A stretch of DNA of 64,000 nucleotides, taken from NCBI GenBank assembly GCA_963719525.1, contig CAVRCG010000004.1, forward strand, positions 3,732,524 through 3,796,523, in the 5' to 3' direction. This document shows, piece by piece, positions 27,001 to 37,784 of this stretch. The DNA comes from Bernardetia sp963719525 (GTDB lineage Bacteria; Bacteroidota; Bacteroidia; Cytophagales; Bernardetiaceae). A program made the position numbers and the translations under genes. The notes beneath the pieces were generated by a model that had not been told where the DNA came from, did not search any database, and saw nothing but the letters and a program-made list of their open reading frames with translations. How positions within the stretch are numbered: the stretch's first letter is position 1; every line of letters begins with the position of its first letter.

Positions 27001-30000
27001 CTCCAATCTGGATTATCAGCATTATCTGTATTTTGTCTTGCAGCATTAGAACCTATTGCGTTTGCAGAACCTGTACTAAGTATTTGTGTATCAAATATAT
27101 CCCAAAGTCCATCTAAATCTGCATCTATGTTGTACCCTGTTTGGTCAGTAATATCATTATCTCCGTCGGTATCCCAATCAGCAAACCCGTTACTATTGGC
27201 ATCGTGTCCTTCGATAAGGTCTATTACCCCATCGTTGTCAGAATCGTTATCTCTGTAATCTGGATTATCTGCTCCATCTGTATTTACAGGAGTAATAAAT
27301 GTTCCTCCATTGTTTGGATCGTAAGCATCATCTAATCCATCATTGTCCGTATCTGCATTAGCAGGGGAAATATAGCCTGTAGAAGACTGACCTTCATAGT
27401 TATCTGTAATGCCGTCATTATCTGAATCAATATCCAAATGATCTGGATAAGTATCGCCATCACTATTAATAGGAGTTACTGCAGTTGTTTCAATTCCATC
27501 GGCAATTCCGTTTTGGTTAGTATCTACAAACCCTCCAATCTGACCATTAGCAGGATTACTTACACTTCCACTTTCTACGGTGTCCGTAATTCCATCATTA
27601 TCACTATCTAAATCCCTGAAGTTTGGATTTCCATCAATATCACTATCAGGTATAGAAAGTGGTGCAGCTTCTGTATTGTCATCAAGTCCGTTTTGGTCTA
27701 AATCAGTAAAAGTATCTAACCTGCCGTCATTATTGGTATCTGTTCCACCAGCTTCGATAATATCTAGCAATCCATCGTTATCACTATCTAAATCAAGATA
27801 ATCTTGCAACGTATCACCGTCAGTATTAGGTACAGATAATGGTGTTCCTCCTCGGCTTGGCTGAACATTGTCGCTGAGTCCGTTACGGTCTGCATCTACA
27901 AATCCATCAATAATTCCGTCGCCATTGGTATCGCTTCCACCTCCTTCTAAGGCATCTGTAATTCCATCGTTGTCGCTATCTTTGTCTAAATAATTTACTC
28001 TTCCGTCGCCATCAGTATCTGCAATAGTCAATGCAGTTCCTCCATTGTTTGCATCTACAGTATCTGATATTCCATCGCCATCTGTATCTACAAATCCATC
28101 TACAAAACCATCGCCATTAGCATCAGTTCCACCAGCTTCTTTTACGTCTGGAATTCCGTCGTTATCGCTATCTAAATCAAAAGCATTAGGTAATCCATCG
28201 CCATCGCTATCTGCATTAGCCAATACAGAAGGACCTCCACTTACTGCTGGTGTGTTATCGGTATTATCCAAAAGACCATCGCCATCGCCATCTGTTCCTA
28301 CAAATCTTCCTTGATTTACATCAAAACCTGTAGGAATTATTCCGTCGTTTGCTTCTATCGCATCTGGAATTCCGTCGTTATCGCTATCTAAGTCAAGGTA
28401 ATTTGGAAGACCGTCTAAGTCGGTATCATAGACATCGTTTATACCATCGTTATTGCTATCTACAAATGCAGGAAAGCCAGTAGTAACATCGTTATTATCA
28501 GCAAAATTAGGAATTCCATCTCCATCGGCATCTGCTTTAGGGTCAAAACCTGTACCTCCAGCTTCGTCTGTATCTAAAATACCGTCGTTGTCATTGTCTA
28601 AATCTAAGGCATCTGCTACACCATCGCCATCACTATCTCCTCTGAAAAGATAATTAGGTCTAGTAGTTCCAGTCTGTCCTTGGTTAAAGTCATTAGACCA
28701 GTTACCGTCTCCACTAGCTGTTCCTATTCCATTATCTTCGTCTATAGTTAGGAGAGCATCATTATCATCATTAGTATCTCGCCAATCGGGTTGATCTACA
28801 AAATCCGTATTTTGTCTTGGAGCATTTGAGCCTGTTTCATTATTAGCAAGTCCTTTTCCGTTTACGTTATCAAAAATATCAAGAAGACCGTCGTTATCGC
28901 TATCTGTTGTAGCTGCTGCGTCTTCGGTAAATCCTGTTGTAAATGGATTGGCTGCAGTTGGCGAACTTGCTGCATAATTGTTGTTTGTATCCCAATCTGC
29001 CTGACCATTGGAGTTACTATCGTGTCCTTCAATTAGATCAACTACACCGTCGTTATCGCTATCATTGTCGATGTAATCTGGTGTATCTGTGCCGTCTGTA
29101 TTTACAGGAGTGATTAATGTTCCTCCATTATTTGGGTCATAAGCATTATCTATACCGTCGCCATCTGTATCATTTCCACTTGGCGCAATATAGCCAGCAG
29201 AAGATTGTGATTCACGGTTATCAACAATACCATCATTATCTGCATCAATATCTAAGAAATCATTTCTCAAATCTCCGTCTGTATCTGGATTCGGTAAATT
29301 AGAAGTTCCTCCTGTAGCTGCTGGCGTGTTATCTACGCTATTCATTAATCCATCGTTGTCATCGTCTGCAATTGTGAACCTACCTGTATTGACATCAAAT
29401 CCTGTTGGAATACCACCTCCATTAGCTTCAATAGCATCTAAAATGCCATCATTATCGCTATCAAGGTCTAAGAAGTCTGGAATACCGTCTAAGTCGTTAT
29501 CAAACCTATCATCTACGCCATCACTATTAGTATCTACAAATCCTGTTAGGTTAGCGTCTTTATAATTAGGTATTCCATCGGTATCAGCATCTTGACTTGG
29601 GTCAATTCCTGTTCCACCGTCTTCATCGGTATCTAAAATACCATCATTATCGCTGTCCAAATCAGTTATATCTACCACGCCATCGCCATCACTATCGCCT
29701 CTAAAAAGATAATCAGGCGTAGTATTCCCTCCTTGTGTAAAGTCATTTGACCAATTTCCATCGCCACCCCCTTCTGCATTAGTAAGTATGCCGTCGTTGT
29801 CATCATCTGTATCTCTCCAATCGGGGTTATCAGCATTATCTGTATTCTGACGAGAGGCTCTCGAACCTACGGCATTATTAGTAAGACTAAAACCATTGAT
29901 AGTATCAAAAATATCAAGCAAACCATCGTTATCAGCATCTGCTGTAGCTGTAGCTCCTGTTTCTTCTGTAAAAGAAGGTAGAAAAGGATTAATTGCTGTA

Positions 30001-32336
30001 GGATTATTTGAGGTATAATTGTTATTGGTATCCCAATCTGGCTGTCCGTCAGAGTTGCCGTCATGTCCTTCAATAAGGTCAATTACACCGTCGTCGTCTG
30101 AATCTGTATCTAAATAATCTGGCTGACCAGTAGATTCTGTATTAACAGGAAATAGTATGCTACCTCCATTGTCTGGGTCGTAAGCGTCATCTAAGCCATC
30201 GCCATCGGTATCTGTATTTGTAGGTGGAATATAAGCAGATGAAGATTGTCCTTCAAAATTATCTGTAATTCCATCGTTGTCTGCATCAATGTCAAGATAG
30301 TTTTTTCTTCCATCTCCTTCAGCATCAGGGTTTGGTAGCCTTGTAGCTTCTATGTTGTCTGAAAGTCCGTTATTATTAGCATCTGCAAAACCTATGATTT
30401 TTCCAGTAGCATCTACATTACCACCTGCTTCTATGGTATCTAAAATGCCATCGTTATCTGAATCTATATCATCTATATTTCTAATTCCATCTCCATCTGT
30501 ATCTGGATTAGCTAGAGGAGTTGCAGCAGTTGCATCGTCATGACCATCGTTGTTTGCATCTGTAAAGCCATCTATTATTCCGTTTCCGTCAGCATCTGTA
30601 CCACCTGCTTCTAGTACATCAGGTAATCCGTCGTTATCGCTGTCTAAATCTCTTGCATCTACTATTCCATCTTTATCAGTATCAAAATTATCATTGATAC
30701 CATCATTATTGCTATCTACATATCCAGGGAAATCTACATCCAAATAATTAGGTATGTTATCGCCATCTGCATCTGCATAATAATCCGTAGGCGACTCATC
30801 TGTATCTAAAATACCATCATTATCGTCATCTAAATCTGTACGGTCGTCTATTCCATCGTTATCAAAATCACAAATATACGTAAAAGGTGTTACCTCCAAA
30901 TTACTCTTAAAAAAACCATACGACCACGTATTAACTAAACGACCATCTCCTGAATTACCATTTGGCCAATCGTGTAAAAGAACATTTGTTCCATCTAAGA
31001 CAGTTTGTGGGTCAAAATCTGCTGCAGGAAGATTGGTATCGTCCCAATATATTCTATCTGCCGTAGTGTTAGGGCGTATATCTGTAATATTAACTCCTAC
31101 TGAATTCCCTTCTACATCCCAAAGTGGAATATGCAAAGCACCACTAACATACGCTGTAGAGAGTTGTATAGTAGTACCTGAAGCAACAGCAACTCCATTC
31201 CCATCTAAACCGTTCCAAACAACAGTTTTTCTTCCAGGCGTATTGATTTGTTCTTCTATGATAACGTCAGCCGTTCCAGGTTGATAGCCTGCTATACCGT
31301 TTAGGTCAATGACTAACGTAGTATATCCAATCTGACTAGTTTCGTAAGTAATAACTGCAGACGCTCCAGCTCCTATATTACAATAAGCGTTGTGATTTAG
31401 GATAGATACCTGTGGCAAAATAGAAGTTGGATATTCATCTATATCAGGATTGTTCACAAATATTTTATACTCTGGATAGGCAGAGTTAGCTGTCTTACTT
31501 TGTCTTCTTTGTCTAAAATCTGCTCCATTTGTAGTTCCTTCAGCATTCATATATATTAATGCTCCAAAAGGACGAATACCTGCTAAATCTACTTGTTTTA
31601 CATAAAACTCGTCTGTCGTTGTAGGAGTAGGAGGAATAAGACCAAACATTTTAAAATCTGTAGAAAGAAGAGCATCACCAGCACCTGCTGAAAAAGACCA
31701 TGCTTGTGCGTAAAGTCGTCCTGTCTTTTCAGTAGTTCCATCGTAAACAGAAAAATCCCATAAGTCGTACCAGCTTTTTTGTTGTACACCTGCAGGTTGT
31801 GTGAACTCAATATAAAAATCTTGGTCTGTACCAGTAGTATTTGTATAGGATAAAGCATCGTAGCCAGCAACTCCAACTGCTGCACTCGGTCCTGCTGCTG
31901 CTTGTGCATACGTTCCGATTACTCCAGCTTGAGCATTTAGAGTAGATTCTCTAAAACTTCCAGCATCCCTGTTTAATGTGGTGTTTTGAACTATATTTCC
32001 TGCGTTATCTCTCAAAGTAAGCGTTAAATCTCCTTGATCGCCACCAGAATTAGTAGCTCTTCGTCTAACACCATAGTAAAGTATTTCTCCTGCTTTTACA
32101 CGAATGTAAAGGCGAAAATTTGCAGCAGCACCAGGTTTTAAAAAAGCTCCTGAATTTCCTCCGTCGTCGTGCTGAAGGTAGCCTATAAACTGATTTACTC
32201 CATTTGCTACTCCTGTATTAGCAGGTGTGAGATTTTTAGAGCCTTCTGCTGATGCAGAGAAAGAAATACTAAAAAGAAAAAAAATAAAAAGACATGTTTT
32301 TAGAAAAGTGAAGCGTAAGAGGGTAGAGTTATGCAT
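24076..32336 (-). pseudogene. Giant thrombospondin type-3 repeat adhesin with T9SS sorting domain, frameshifted
   Basis: About 2,750 aa in one direction from ATG 32,336 (signal peptide FFLFSISFSASA) to 24,076. The N-terminal ~500 residues look like a beta-rich ligand-binding region. Then come dozens of DxDxDGxxD calcium-binding repeats (DLDSDNDGIPD type). The C-terminus is a type IX sorting domain (VLPNPAQSYVNINF ... GFYIIEIQS ... RIKLIKK), so it should cross the outer membrane by T9SS and stay at the surface. Frame changes near 26,860 and 25,888 split it into three frames. Repeat blocks about 2.8 kb apart are near-copies. Either the repeats were misassembled or misread, or the gene is truly broken. 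Confidence 0.85.
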
Positions 32337-33027
32337 GCAGAGGTTTTTTATTATTTGATTATAAAGCAAGTTTGTTTTTGATACTAACTAGGATTTTTGC
32401 AAATCCATTTTTATTTTGGATACCATTATTTGTGTTGATCTGATTGAAAGATAATGACCTTACTTAATTATTAGGTCTGACTGCAAGGTCAGTACCGAAG
32501 GAATAAAAGACAAATATTTTGAGAATTATTTGCTTTGCGAAAGTTCTAACTAATTAATTCAACTTTGAAGGTACGAATTTTTATAGAAAAACTCAAATAG
32601 ATTTGCTCACAAATCTTGCCACCATTACAACTAGATAGATAATTGTAGAGTTTTATAGAGTTATTAGTATAGGACTTTCGCAAGCACTTTTAGAATGGAA
32701 TACTATTTCATTCTTTTCTTAATATAAGGTTTTGAAGCCTATATCACGGAAAAATAGGTTGGATGAATAGAATAAAATTTGGTACTATTTTAACTTTGCA
32801 AAAGTCATATATTATTTTCTATTATTTTTTGGTTACTCACTTTTTAGAAACAGTCAAAGCAAACTGAATGTAGAAAAATTACAAATTATTAAGTGATAAA
32901 TTGCAAATGAATTAGTATTTTGCGTTTGTATATCATTGCTGTTCGTTCATTCAAAAACTTTGTTTTGCATATTCATTTATCATTTATATACCATTTATAA
33001 TTCGTTTATAACTTATTCAGTCAAAAA
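32337..33027. other. Intergenic region with a MITE-like fragment
   Basis: About 690 bp without a credible gene. Near 32,473-32,501 is a sequence (AGGTCTGAC ... GTACCGAAGG) that shares both halves of the inner repeat of the 18.8-kb MITE, suggesting a degenerate relative. The stretch also has scattered pairs such as ACTTTCGCAA and TTGCAAAAGT. The promoters of the adhesin (left) and the coiled-coil gene (right) should lie here, but I cannot place them. Confidence 0.4.
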
Positions 33028-34287
33028 ATGTCGCATTTAGAAAACTTACAAAATACCATTTCGGAACTTCAAACGCAAAGCAAAACCCTAAACTCTTTGA
33101 CAGAAGTCTATGCAAAAGCCGAAAAGACAGAAGAGAATTATAGACAAAATTTGGAGCTTTTCGAAAAACTGCGACTACAATTAGAAAGTTATGAAAATCT
33201 GTTAGACCAAAAGATAATTTCGATTTCAAAGCAAAATACCGATTCGGTTTCGGCACTTCAAGCTACCAATCAGAAAATTGAACAAGCTGAAAGTCAGATA
33301 AAACAAACCAGAGAAGAAATAGATGAGCAAGCCAGTTCAATAGAAGCGCATCTCAAAGAAGTAAAATCTCAAAACAAGGCTTTTTACGAACAAACACAGG
33401 ATTTGTTAGTCCAAAAAACAGATAATCTAAATGCAAGCCACGAAAAATTTTATTTAGAAACAACAGAAAGAATACAAAATAGACTTACAGCACTTACACA
33501 GAAAAACGAAGATTTTTATTCGCTTACTTCTCATACTTTAGCTACACAATTAGAAAATTTAGGTAAAGAAACGACTACTTTTTACGAGCGTTCAACGGAA
33601 GGAATTAGGAATAATCTATCTGATTTTGCTTCACATACACAAGAACGAGATACAGAATTGGAGAAAATGTTGGTTGTCAAAATCAATACTATTCACGGAG
33701 AAAATCAAGCTCTTTTTTTACAAGTAAACTCACTCTCAGAAAAATTAGAAAAAACTTACAATCAGTTTAAATCTGTTTTGGATAAAATGGCTGAATTTCA
33801 GATGCAGTTTGATACAATAGGAACAAATTTGGAGAATCAGGAAAGAGAAATTTATAATCAATCCGAACTTTTAAAAGAATCTCAAACGAGTCTGCAAGAA
33901 AACCAAAAAAATCAGTTCAATACTTTTTCAGACTATCAAAAAAAGGCATTAAAATTTATCTATGAAAATCAGAATCAAGAGTTTAAATCAATAAAAGATA
34001 ATTTAGAAAAACAATTTGAACTGCAAAGTGAAAGTTATAATCAAAATCAAATAAAATTAGAACAAGAAATTGCTACACAGCAAAAAAATCAACTTATTTC
34101 TCTTCAAACGGCTCAAAATGAAGCAATTATTCCAATACAAGAACAGATTTCGGAAGAATTAAATTTACAAAAAACAAAACTGGAAAACTTAAATAAATTA
34201 GACAAAATTTCTACCTTTCAAATCATTACCTTTGTAGGAATGCTAATTAATTTGGCTTTACTTATTTATTTGCTAATAAAAATGTAG
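33028..34287 (+). CDS. Long coiled-coil protein with C-terminal membrane anchor
   Basis: 419 aa. Residues about 1-390 are a nearly continuous heptad-rich coiled coil (Gln/Glu/Leu/Lys/Asn-rich, no Pro except IIPIQ near 370). Residues about 395-417 form the only TM segment (FQIITFVGMLINLALLIYLL) with a short KM tail. There is no signal peptide, so the coil is probably cytoplasmic and tail-anchored, with a scaffold or tether geometry. No known domain recognised. The D12 methyltransferase gene follows after 60 bp of hairpin-rich sequence. Confidence 0.7.
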   Translation: MSHLENLQNTISELQTQSKTLNSLTEVYAKAEKTEENYRQNLELFEKLRLQLESYENLLDQKIISISKQNTDSVSALQATNQKIEQAESQIKQTREEIDEQASSIEAHLKEVKSQNKAFYEQTQDLLVQKTDNLNASHEKFYLETTERIQNRLTALTQKNEDFYSLTSHTLATQLENLGKETTTFYERSTEGIRNNLSDFASHTQERDTELEKMLVVKINTIHGENQALFLQVNSLSEKLEKTYNQFKSVLDKMAEFQMQFDTIGTNLENQEREIYNQSELLKESQTSLQENQKNQFNTFSDYQKKALKFIYENQNQEFKSIKDNLEKQFELQSESYNQNQIKLEQEIATQQKNQLISLQTAQNEAIIPIQEQISEELNLQKTKLENLNKLDKISTFQIITFVGMLINLALLIYLLIKM

Positions 34288-34332
34288 CGTACCTTTTAAG
34301 GTGCGAAAATGCACCGTACACTTTAGTGTGCG
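34284..34332. repeat. Cluster of three small hairpins
   Basis: Successive inverted repeats: ACCTTTTAAGGT (34,291-34,302), GTGC...GCAC (34,301-34,314) and ACACTTTAGTGT (34,318-34,329), with GTGCG-type flanks. This resembles short hairpin repeats dispersed in Bacteroidota intergenic DNA. No T run follows, so it is not a clear terminator. Confidence 0.5.
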
Positions 34333-34347
34333 AAGTATTTCTAAGAA

Positions 34348-35391
34348 ATGAATTACATCGGCTCAAAACTTCGTCTTTCGGATTGGATAGTAAAGATTAT
34401 TACTAAAAAGTACAACGCTTCAAATCCTTCAAAACCACTTTCAAAAGCTATCTTTGCAGAACCGTTTGCAGGGACAGGAATCATTAGTAGAAAACTAAAA
34501 ACATCTGTAAATCAGATAATTGCGAATGATATAGAACCGTACAGTTATGTTTTATTGAAAAATTATATTGAAAATGTGAAAGCTATTCCGAATGAAAGAA
34601 TCGTTTTTTTGATAGAAGAATTGAATAATTTATCTGTAAAAGAAGAAAGTTTTAATCAAAAAAATGGTTTTATTTATCAAAATTACTGTGAAGGAAGTGG
34701 AAGTAAAAGAATGTATTTTAGTGATGATAATGGAAAAAAAATTGATGCAATCAGACAGAAAATAGAGAAATGGAAGGTAAATAGTTTTGTTTCTCAAAGT
34801 GAATATTTCTTCTTACTCACAAGTTTATTAGAAAGTGCAGATAAAGTAGCAAATACAGCTTCTGTTTACGGAGCATTTTTAAAACAACTCAAAAAATCGG
34901 CTCAAAAAAATCTAGTTCTTTCTCCTGCTTATTTTCCTATTACAAAAAACCAAAAAAATCAAGTTTTTAAAGAAGATGCAAACAATTTAATAAAGAAAAT
35001 AAAAGGCGATATTTTGTATTTAGATCCACCTTACAACAATCGCCAGTACGGAGCAAATTATCATATTCTCAATACGATTGCACTTTATGATGATTTTGAG
35101 CCAAAAGGAAAAACAGGTTTGAGAGAATATGAGCGTTCAAAATACTGCCAAAAAAATGAAGTAGAAAACGTTTTTGAAGATTTAATAAAATATGCAGATT
35201 TTGAGTTTATCTTTTTGAGTTATAATAATGAAGGTTTAATGAATTTGGAAACTATAAAAAGAATAATGAGTAAATACGGTTCTTATTCTTTAGAAAAAAC
35301 AGAATACCAACGTTTTAAAGCTGATAAAGACATCAATAGAGAACATAAAGCCAATGCAACTATGGAGTATTTGCATGTTTTGAGGAAGTGA
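34348..35391 (+). CDS. D12-class DNA adenine N6-methyltransferase
   Basis: 347 aa. It begins with YIGSKLRL, carries motif I AEPFAGTGI (about residue 37) and catalytic motif IV DPPYNNRQY (about 225), the order seen in D12 (Dam/FokI-M type) methylases. It transfers methyl from SAM to adenine N6 in a specific site. The frame is intact. No restriction endonuclease is recognisable beside it; the two small genes downstream are on the other strand. It may be a solitary regulatory methylase or a leftover of a restriction system. Sequence specificity unknown. Confidence 0.88.
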   Translation: MNYIGSKLRLSDWIVKIITKKYNASNPSKPLSKAIFAEPFAGTGIISRKLKTSVNQIIANDIEPYSYVLLKNYIENVKAIPNERIVFLIEELNNLSVKEESFNQKNGFIYQNYCEGSGSKRMYFSDDNGKKIDAIRQKIEKWKVNSFVSQSEYFFLLTSLLESADKVANTASVYGAFLKQLKKSAQKNLVLSPAYFPITKNQKNQVFKEDANNLIKKIKGDILYLDPPYNNRQYGANYHILNTIALYDDFEPKGKTGLREYERSKYCQKNEVENVFEDLIKYADFEFIFLSYNNEGLMNLETIKRIMSKYGSYSLEKTEYQRFKADKDINREHKANATMEYLHVLRK

Positions 35392-35493
35392 TTTGTGTTT
35401 TAATTTACTTATTTTTCCCTGCTTTGCTGTTCCGATATTTCAATTTCTCCATGTTGGACTTATCATTTTAGAATTTTTTATAGATGATTCCTA

Positions 35494-35979
35494 TCACTCA
35501 TTAGGTTCAGCATTTAGTACAAAACCATTATTAATTTTCTCTATCAATTTAATTAATTGATTTTTAACTTTTCGTTTCGTAAAATCAATACAAACTATTT
35601 TATCAAGAATAAAATTATCACTATAAATTGAAGAAAAAGTAAGCCAAAAAGCTTTCTCAAAATTTTCATCAGATATAGTAATTAGATTCTTATTATCGAA
35701 TTTTTCTTCGTCTTTTATTTCATAATCTGTCATAAGCCACTCTATTTCTTCATCAAAATAGCCTTTAGTACGAAGAGCAAATTCTCCAGTACTAGAAGTA
35801 TAAGACACATTTTTAGCGATACAAATTTTTACTGTTGGTGGGATTAATTCTTCATCTTCTTCATTGGCAATCGTAAAAGCAATCCAATCATTATTTGGTA
35901 AGTCAGATTCCCAGTTCGGGTTGTTTCTAATCTGAATGTAGTATATCTTTTTTCTGTTAATTCTGCCAATGAGTTCCAT
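35494..35979 (-). CDS. Hypothetical protein (161 aa)
   Basis: Start chosen at ATG 35,979 (the frame also opens at a TTG at 35,988). The protein begins MELIGRINRKKIYYIQI. It is acidic, soluble, Trp- and Asn-rich, and lacks a signal peptide or TM segment. The composition resembles small cytoplasmic immunity-type proteins, but no toxin is adjacent and I do not recognise a family. It is followed in tandem by another small unknown gene 50 bp away on the same strand. Confidence 0.55.
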   Translation of the reverse strand: MELIGRINRKKIYYIQIRNNPNWESDLPNNDWIAFTIANEEDEELIPPTVKICIAKNVSYTSSTGEFALRTKGYFDEEIEWLMTDYEIKDEEKFDNKNLITISDENFEKAFWLTFSSIYSDNFILDKIVCIDFTKRKVKNQLIKLIEKINNGFVLNAEPNE

Positions 35980-36034
35980 TTTAGTCAATTTAATTTTTTT
36001 GAGGAATTGAATGCACAGCTAGCTTCAACTCTTT

Positions 36035-36400
36035 TTACTTCTCAATTATTAAAGTTAGATTCAATATTTGTTTGGATTTAAACTCTTTAATTCCAAATTT
36101 TGCTTCACGATATATATTGATTCCAATAGAATTATCTTGAATATAGTTAAAACTTTGTGTTGATAACTCTCCAATAAAAAGATATTCAATTTGATAATAA
36201 TTTTCATCTAACTCCATTTCTTCCCAAGGTTTGCTAAAATCAATACCAATATCTATAGAATTTCTTTTTGCTGCTTCAATAATTTTGTGTAGATATTGTT
36301 CTTCTATAGCTTTATTGGTAAAACTATAATCTAGATTTTTATAACCTTCTTGAGTTAAATTGTAATCAAACAAAAATAATTTAGATTTGTGTTGTGTCAT
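36035..36400 (-). CDS. Hypothetical protein (121 aa)
   Basis: ATG at 36,400. Soluble, with Tyr/Asn-rich composition, no signal peptide, no TM segment, and no family recognised. It lies just upstream (same strand) of the 35,494-35,979 gene, so the two probably form a small operon. It has the same low-GC codon use as its neighbours. Confidence 0.55.
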   Translation of the reverse strand: MTQHKSKLFLFDYNLTQEGYKNLDYSFTNKAIEEQYLHKIIEAAKRNSIDIGIDFSKPWEEMELDENYYQIEYLFIGELSTQSFNYIQDNSIGINIYREAKFGIKEFKSKQILNLTLIIEK

Positions 36401-36484
36401 TTATTAATAGTTGGTAAACCTAACTTCCTATAAATATTTAAAACGTTGATAAGGGTTGGTAATCCAACCTTAGCAATCGTTGAA

Positions 36485-37420
36485 CTACACCTTCAAAACC
36501 TCCAAACTCTCCTCTTTATCTTTAGCAAGTTGAATTTTGAGTTCTTCTAAGGAACTGTACTTTTCTTCTTCTCTCAAAAATTTCACAAACTGCAATGTCA
36601 GATTTTTATCATAAATATCTTTATTAAAGTCAAAAATATTTACTTCAATGGTTTGTTTGAGGTTTTTTCCTATCGTCGGACGAACACCAATACTTAGCAT
36701 TCCACCATAATATTCGTATTTGTAATAAATTCGGACGGCGTAAATTCCTTGTTTTGGGATAAGTTTGTGTTTATCAGTTAGTTTTAGATTTGCTGTTGGA
36801 TAACCGATTGTCCTTCCGATTTGCTTTCCTTTTACTACTTTTCCTGTAATCGAAAATTCATACCCTAAAAGTTCGTTAGCTGTTTCTATATCTCCATCAA
36901 AAAGTGCTTTTCTAATTCTTGTGCTGCTGATTGCGTTTTCCTCTATGTCTTGTCGTGGAATTTCTTCTACCTTAAATCCAAATTTAGCTTCATTTTCTTT
37001 TAAATAATCAAAACCTCCTTCTCTATTTTTTCCAAAACGATGGTCATAGCCAATCACAAACTGACGTGTTTGTAGCTTTTTTTGAATAATTTTTTTGATA
37101 AAGCTTTCAGACGAAGTTTCAGCGAATTTTTTAGTAAACGGAATTACACACAAATGATCAATGCCTAAATCTTCCAATAAAATTGCTTTTTCTTCTAATG
37201 AAGTCAGTAATTTTAGATCCTTTTGGTCTGGAAAAAGCACCAAACGAGGATGTGGATGATAGGTCAAAACAACTGTTTGAGCGTTTGGATTACGTTTTTT
37301 GAGGTCAATTACGTGTTGAATAATTTTTTGATGTCCTAAATGTACACCGTCAAACGTTCCACTGGTCAGGATTGTATGTTGAAGCTGGGGAAATTCTGAA
37401 ACCTTACGGTAAATTTTCAT
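36485..37420 (-). CDS. ribF: Bifunctional riboflavin kinase/FAD synthetase
   Basis: Makes FMN from riboflavin and then FAD; cytoplasmic, essential. 311 aa, full length. N-terminal nucleotidyltransferase domain: GTFDGVHLGHQ (residues about 21-31) and GYDHRFGKNREGG (about 122-134). C-terminal riboflavin kinase domain: GRTIGYPTANL (about 200). The frame is intact. A promoter with TTG, 20-bp spacer and TACTTTTG is visible 40-70 bp upstream. Confidence 0.97.
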   Translation of the reverse strand: MKIYRKVSEFPQLQHTILTSGTFDGVHLGHQKIIQHVIDLKKRNPNAQTVVLTYHPHPRLVLFPDQKDLKLLTSLEEKAILLEDLGIDHLCVIPFTKKFAETSSESFIKKIIQKKLQTRQFVIGYDHRFGKNREGGFDYLKENEAKFGFKVEEIPRQDIEENAISSTRIRKALFDGDIETANELLGYEFSITGKVVKGKQIGRTIGYPTANLKLTDKHKLIPKQGIYAVRIYYKYEYYGGMLSIGVRPTIGKNLKQTIEVNIFDFNKDIYDKNLTLQFVKFLREEEKYSSLEELKIQLAKDKEESLEVLKV

Positions 37421-37458
37421 CTAGGAAGAAGCAATTTTAATGAATAGAAATTTGAAAA

Positions 37459-37489
37459 CAAAAGTAAAGATACAATTAGCAATTAGCAA
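37459..37489 (-). promoter_or_regulatory. Predicted ribF promoter (TTG-N20-TACTTTTG)
   Basis: On the minus strand TTG (37,487-37,489) is followed after 20 bp by TACTTTTG (37,459-37,466), fitting the Bacteroidota -33/-7 pattern. It lies about 40 bp upstream of the ribF ATG. The spacer consists of ATTGCTA repeats. Confidence 0.6.
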
Positions 37490-37545
37490 TTAAAAACTAA
37501 ATATTTAGGTAGTCTATAACAAGTAATGCTGTAAATAAAAAATAG

Positions 37546-37583
37546 AACACAGATAACACAGATTGAACGAATAAAACACAGAT
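37546..37583 (+). repeat. Three AACACAGAT repeats in the ribF/GbsR intergenic region
   Basis: AACACAGAT occurs at 37,546-37,554, 37,555-37,563 and 37,575-37,583. The 364-bp gap between ribF and the GbsR-type regulator has no gene. Besides the ribF promoter and this repeat, I see nothing more in it. Confidence 0.6.
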
Positions 37584-37784
37584 TTTTAGAATTGCAGCAT
37601 TACATCTTTAACACTACCAATATTTAAAGCCAATAACTAAAATAGGGGTTTTTTTGTTAGCCAAATAAATAGAGATACTTTCAAATGAAATTGAAATTTG
37701 AGTAAAAACTTAACATAGAATTTTGTACTTTTATAATAAGTTGGTGCAACATAATTAGAAAAGAAAGAATAAAGCAATAACAAA

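Noticed and set aside
24600..30900. Possible CRISPR array or minisatellite because of short regular repeats
   Set aside because: The repeats are codon-degenerate, in frame and encode DSDNDG motifs; there are no identical direct repeats with unique spacers.
24397..31284. Many plus-strand open frames rich in Ser/Pro opposite the adhesin
   Set aside because: They are antisense shadows of the DxDxDG repeats; the period and composition follow the minus-strand gene.
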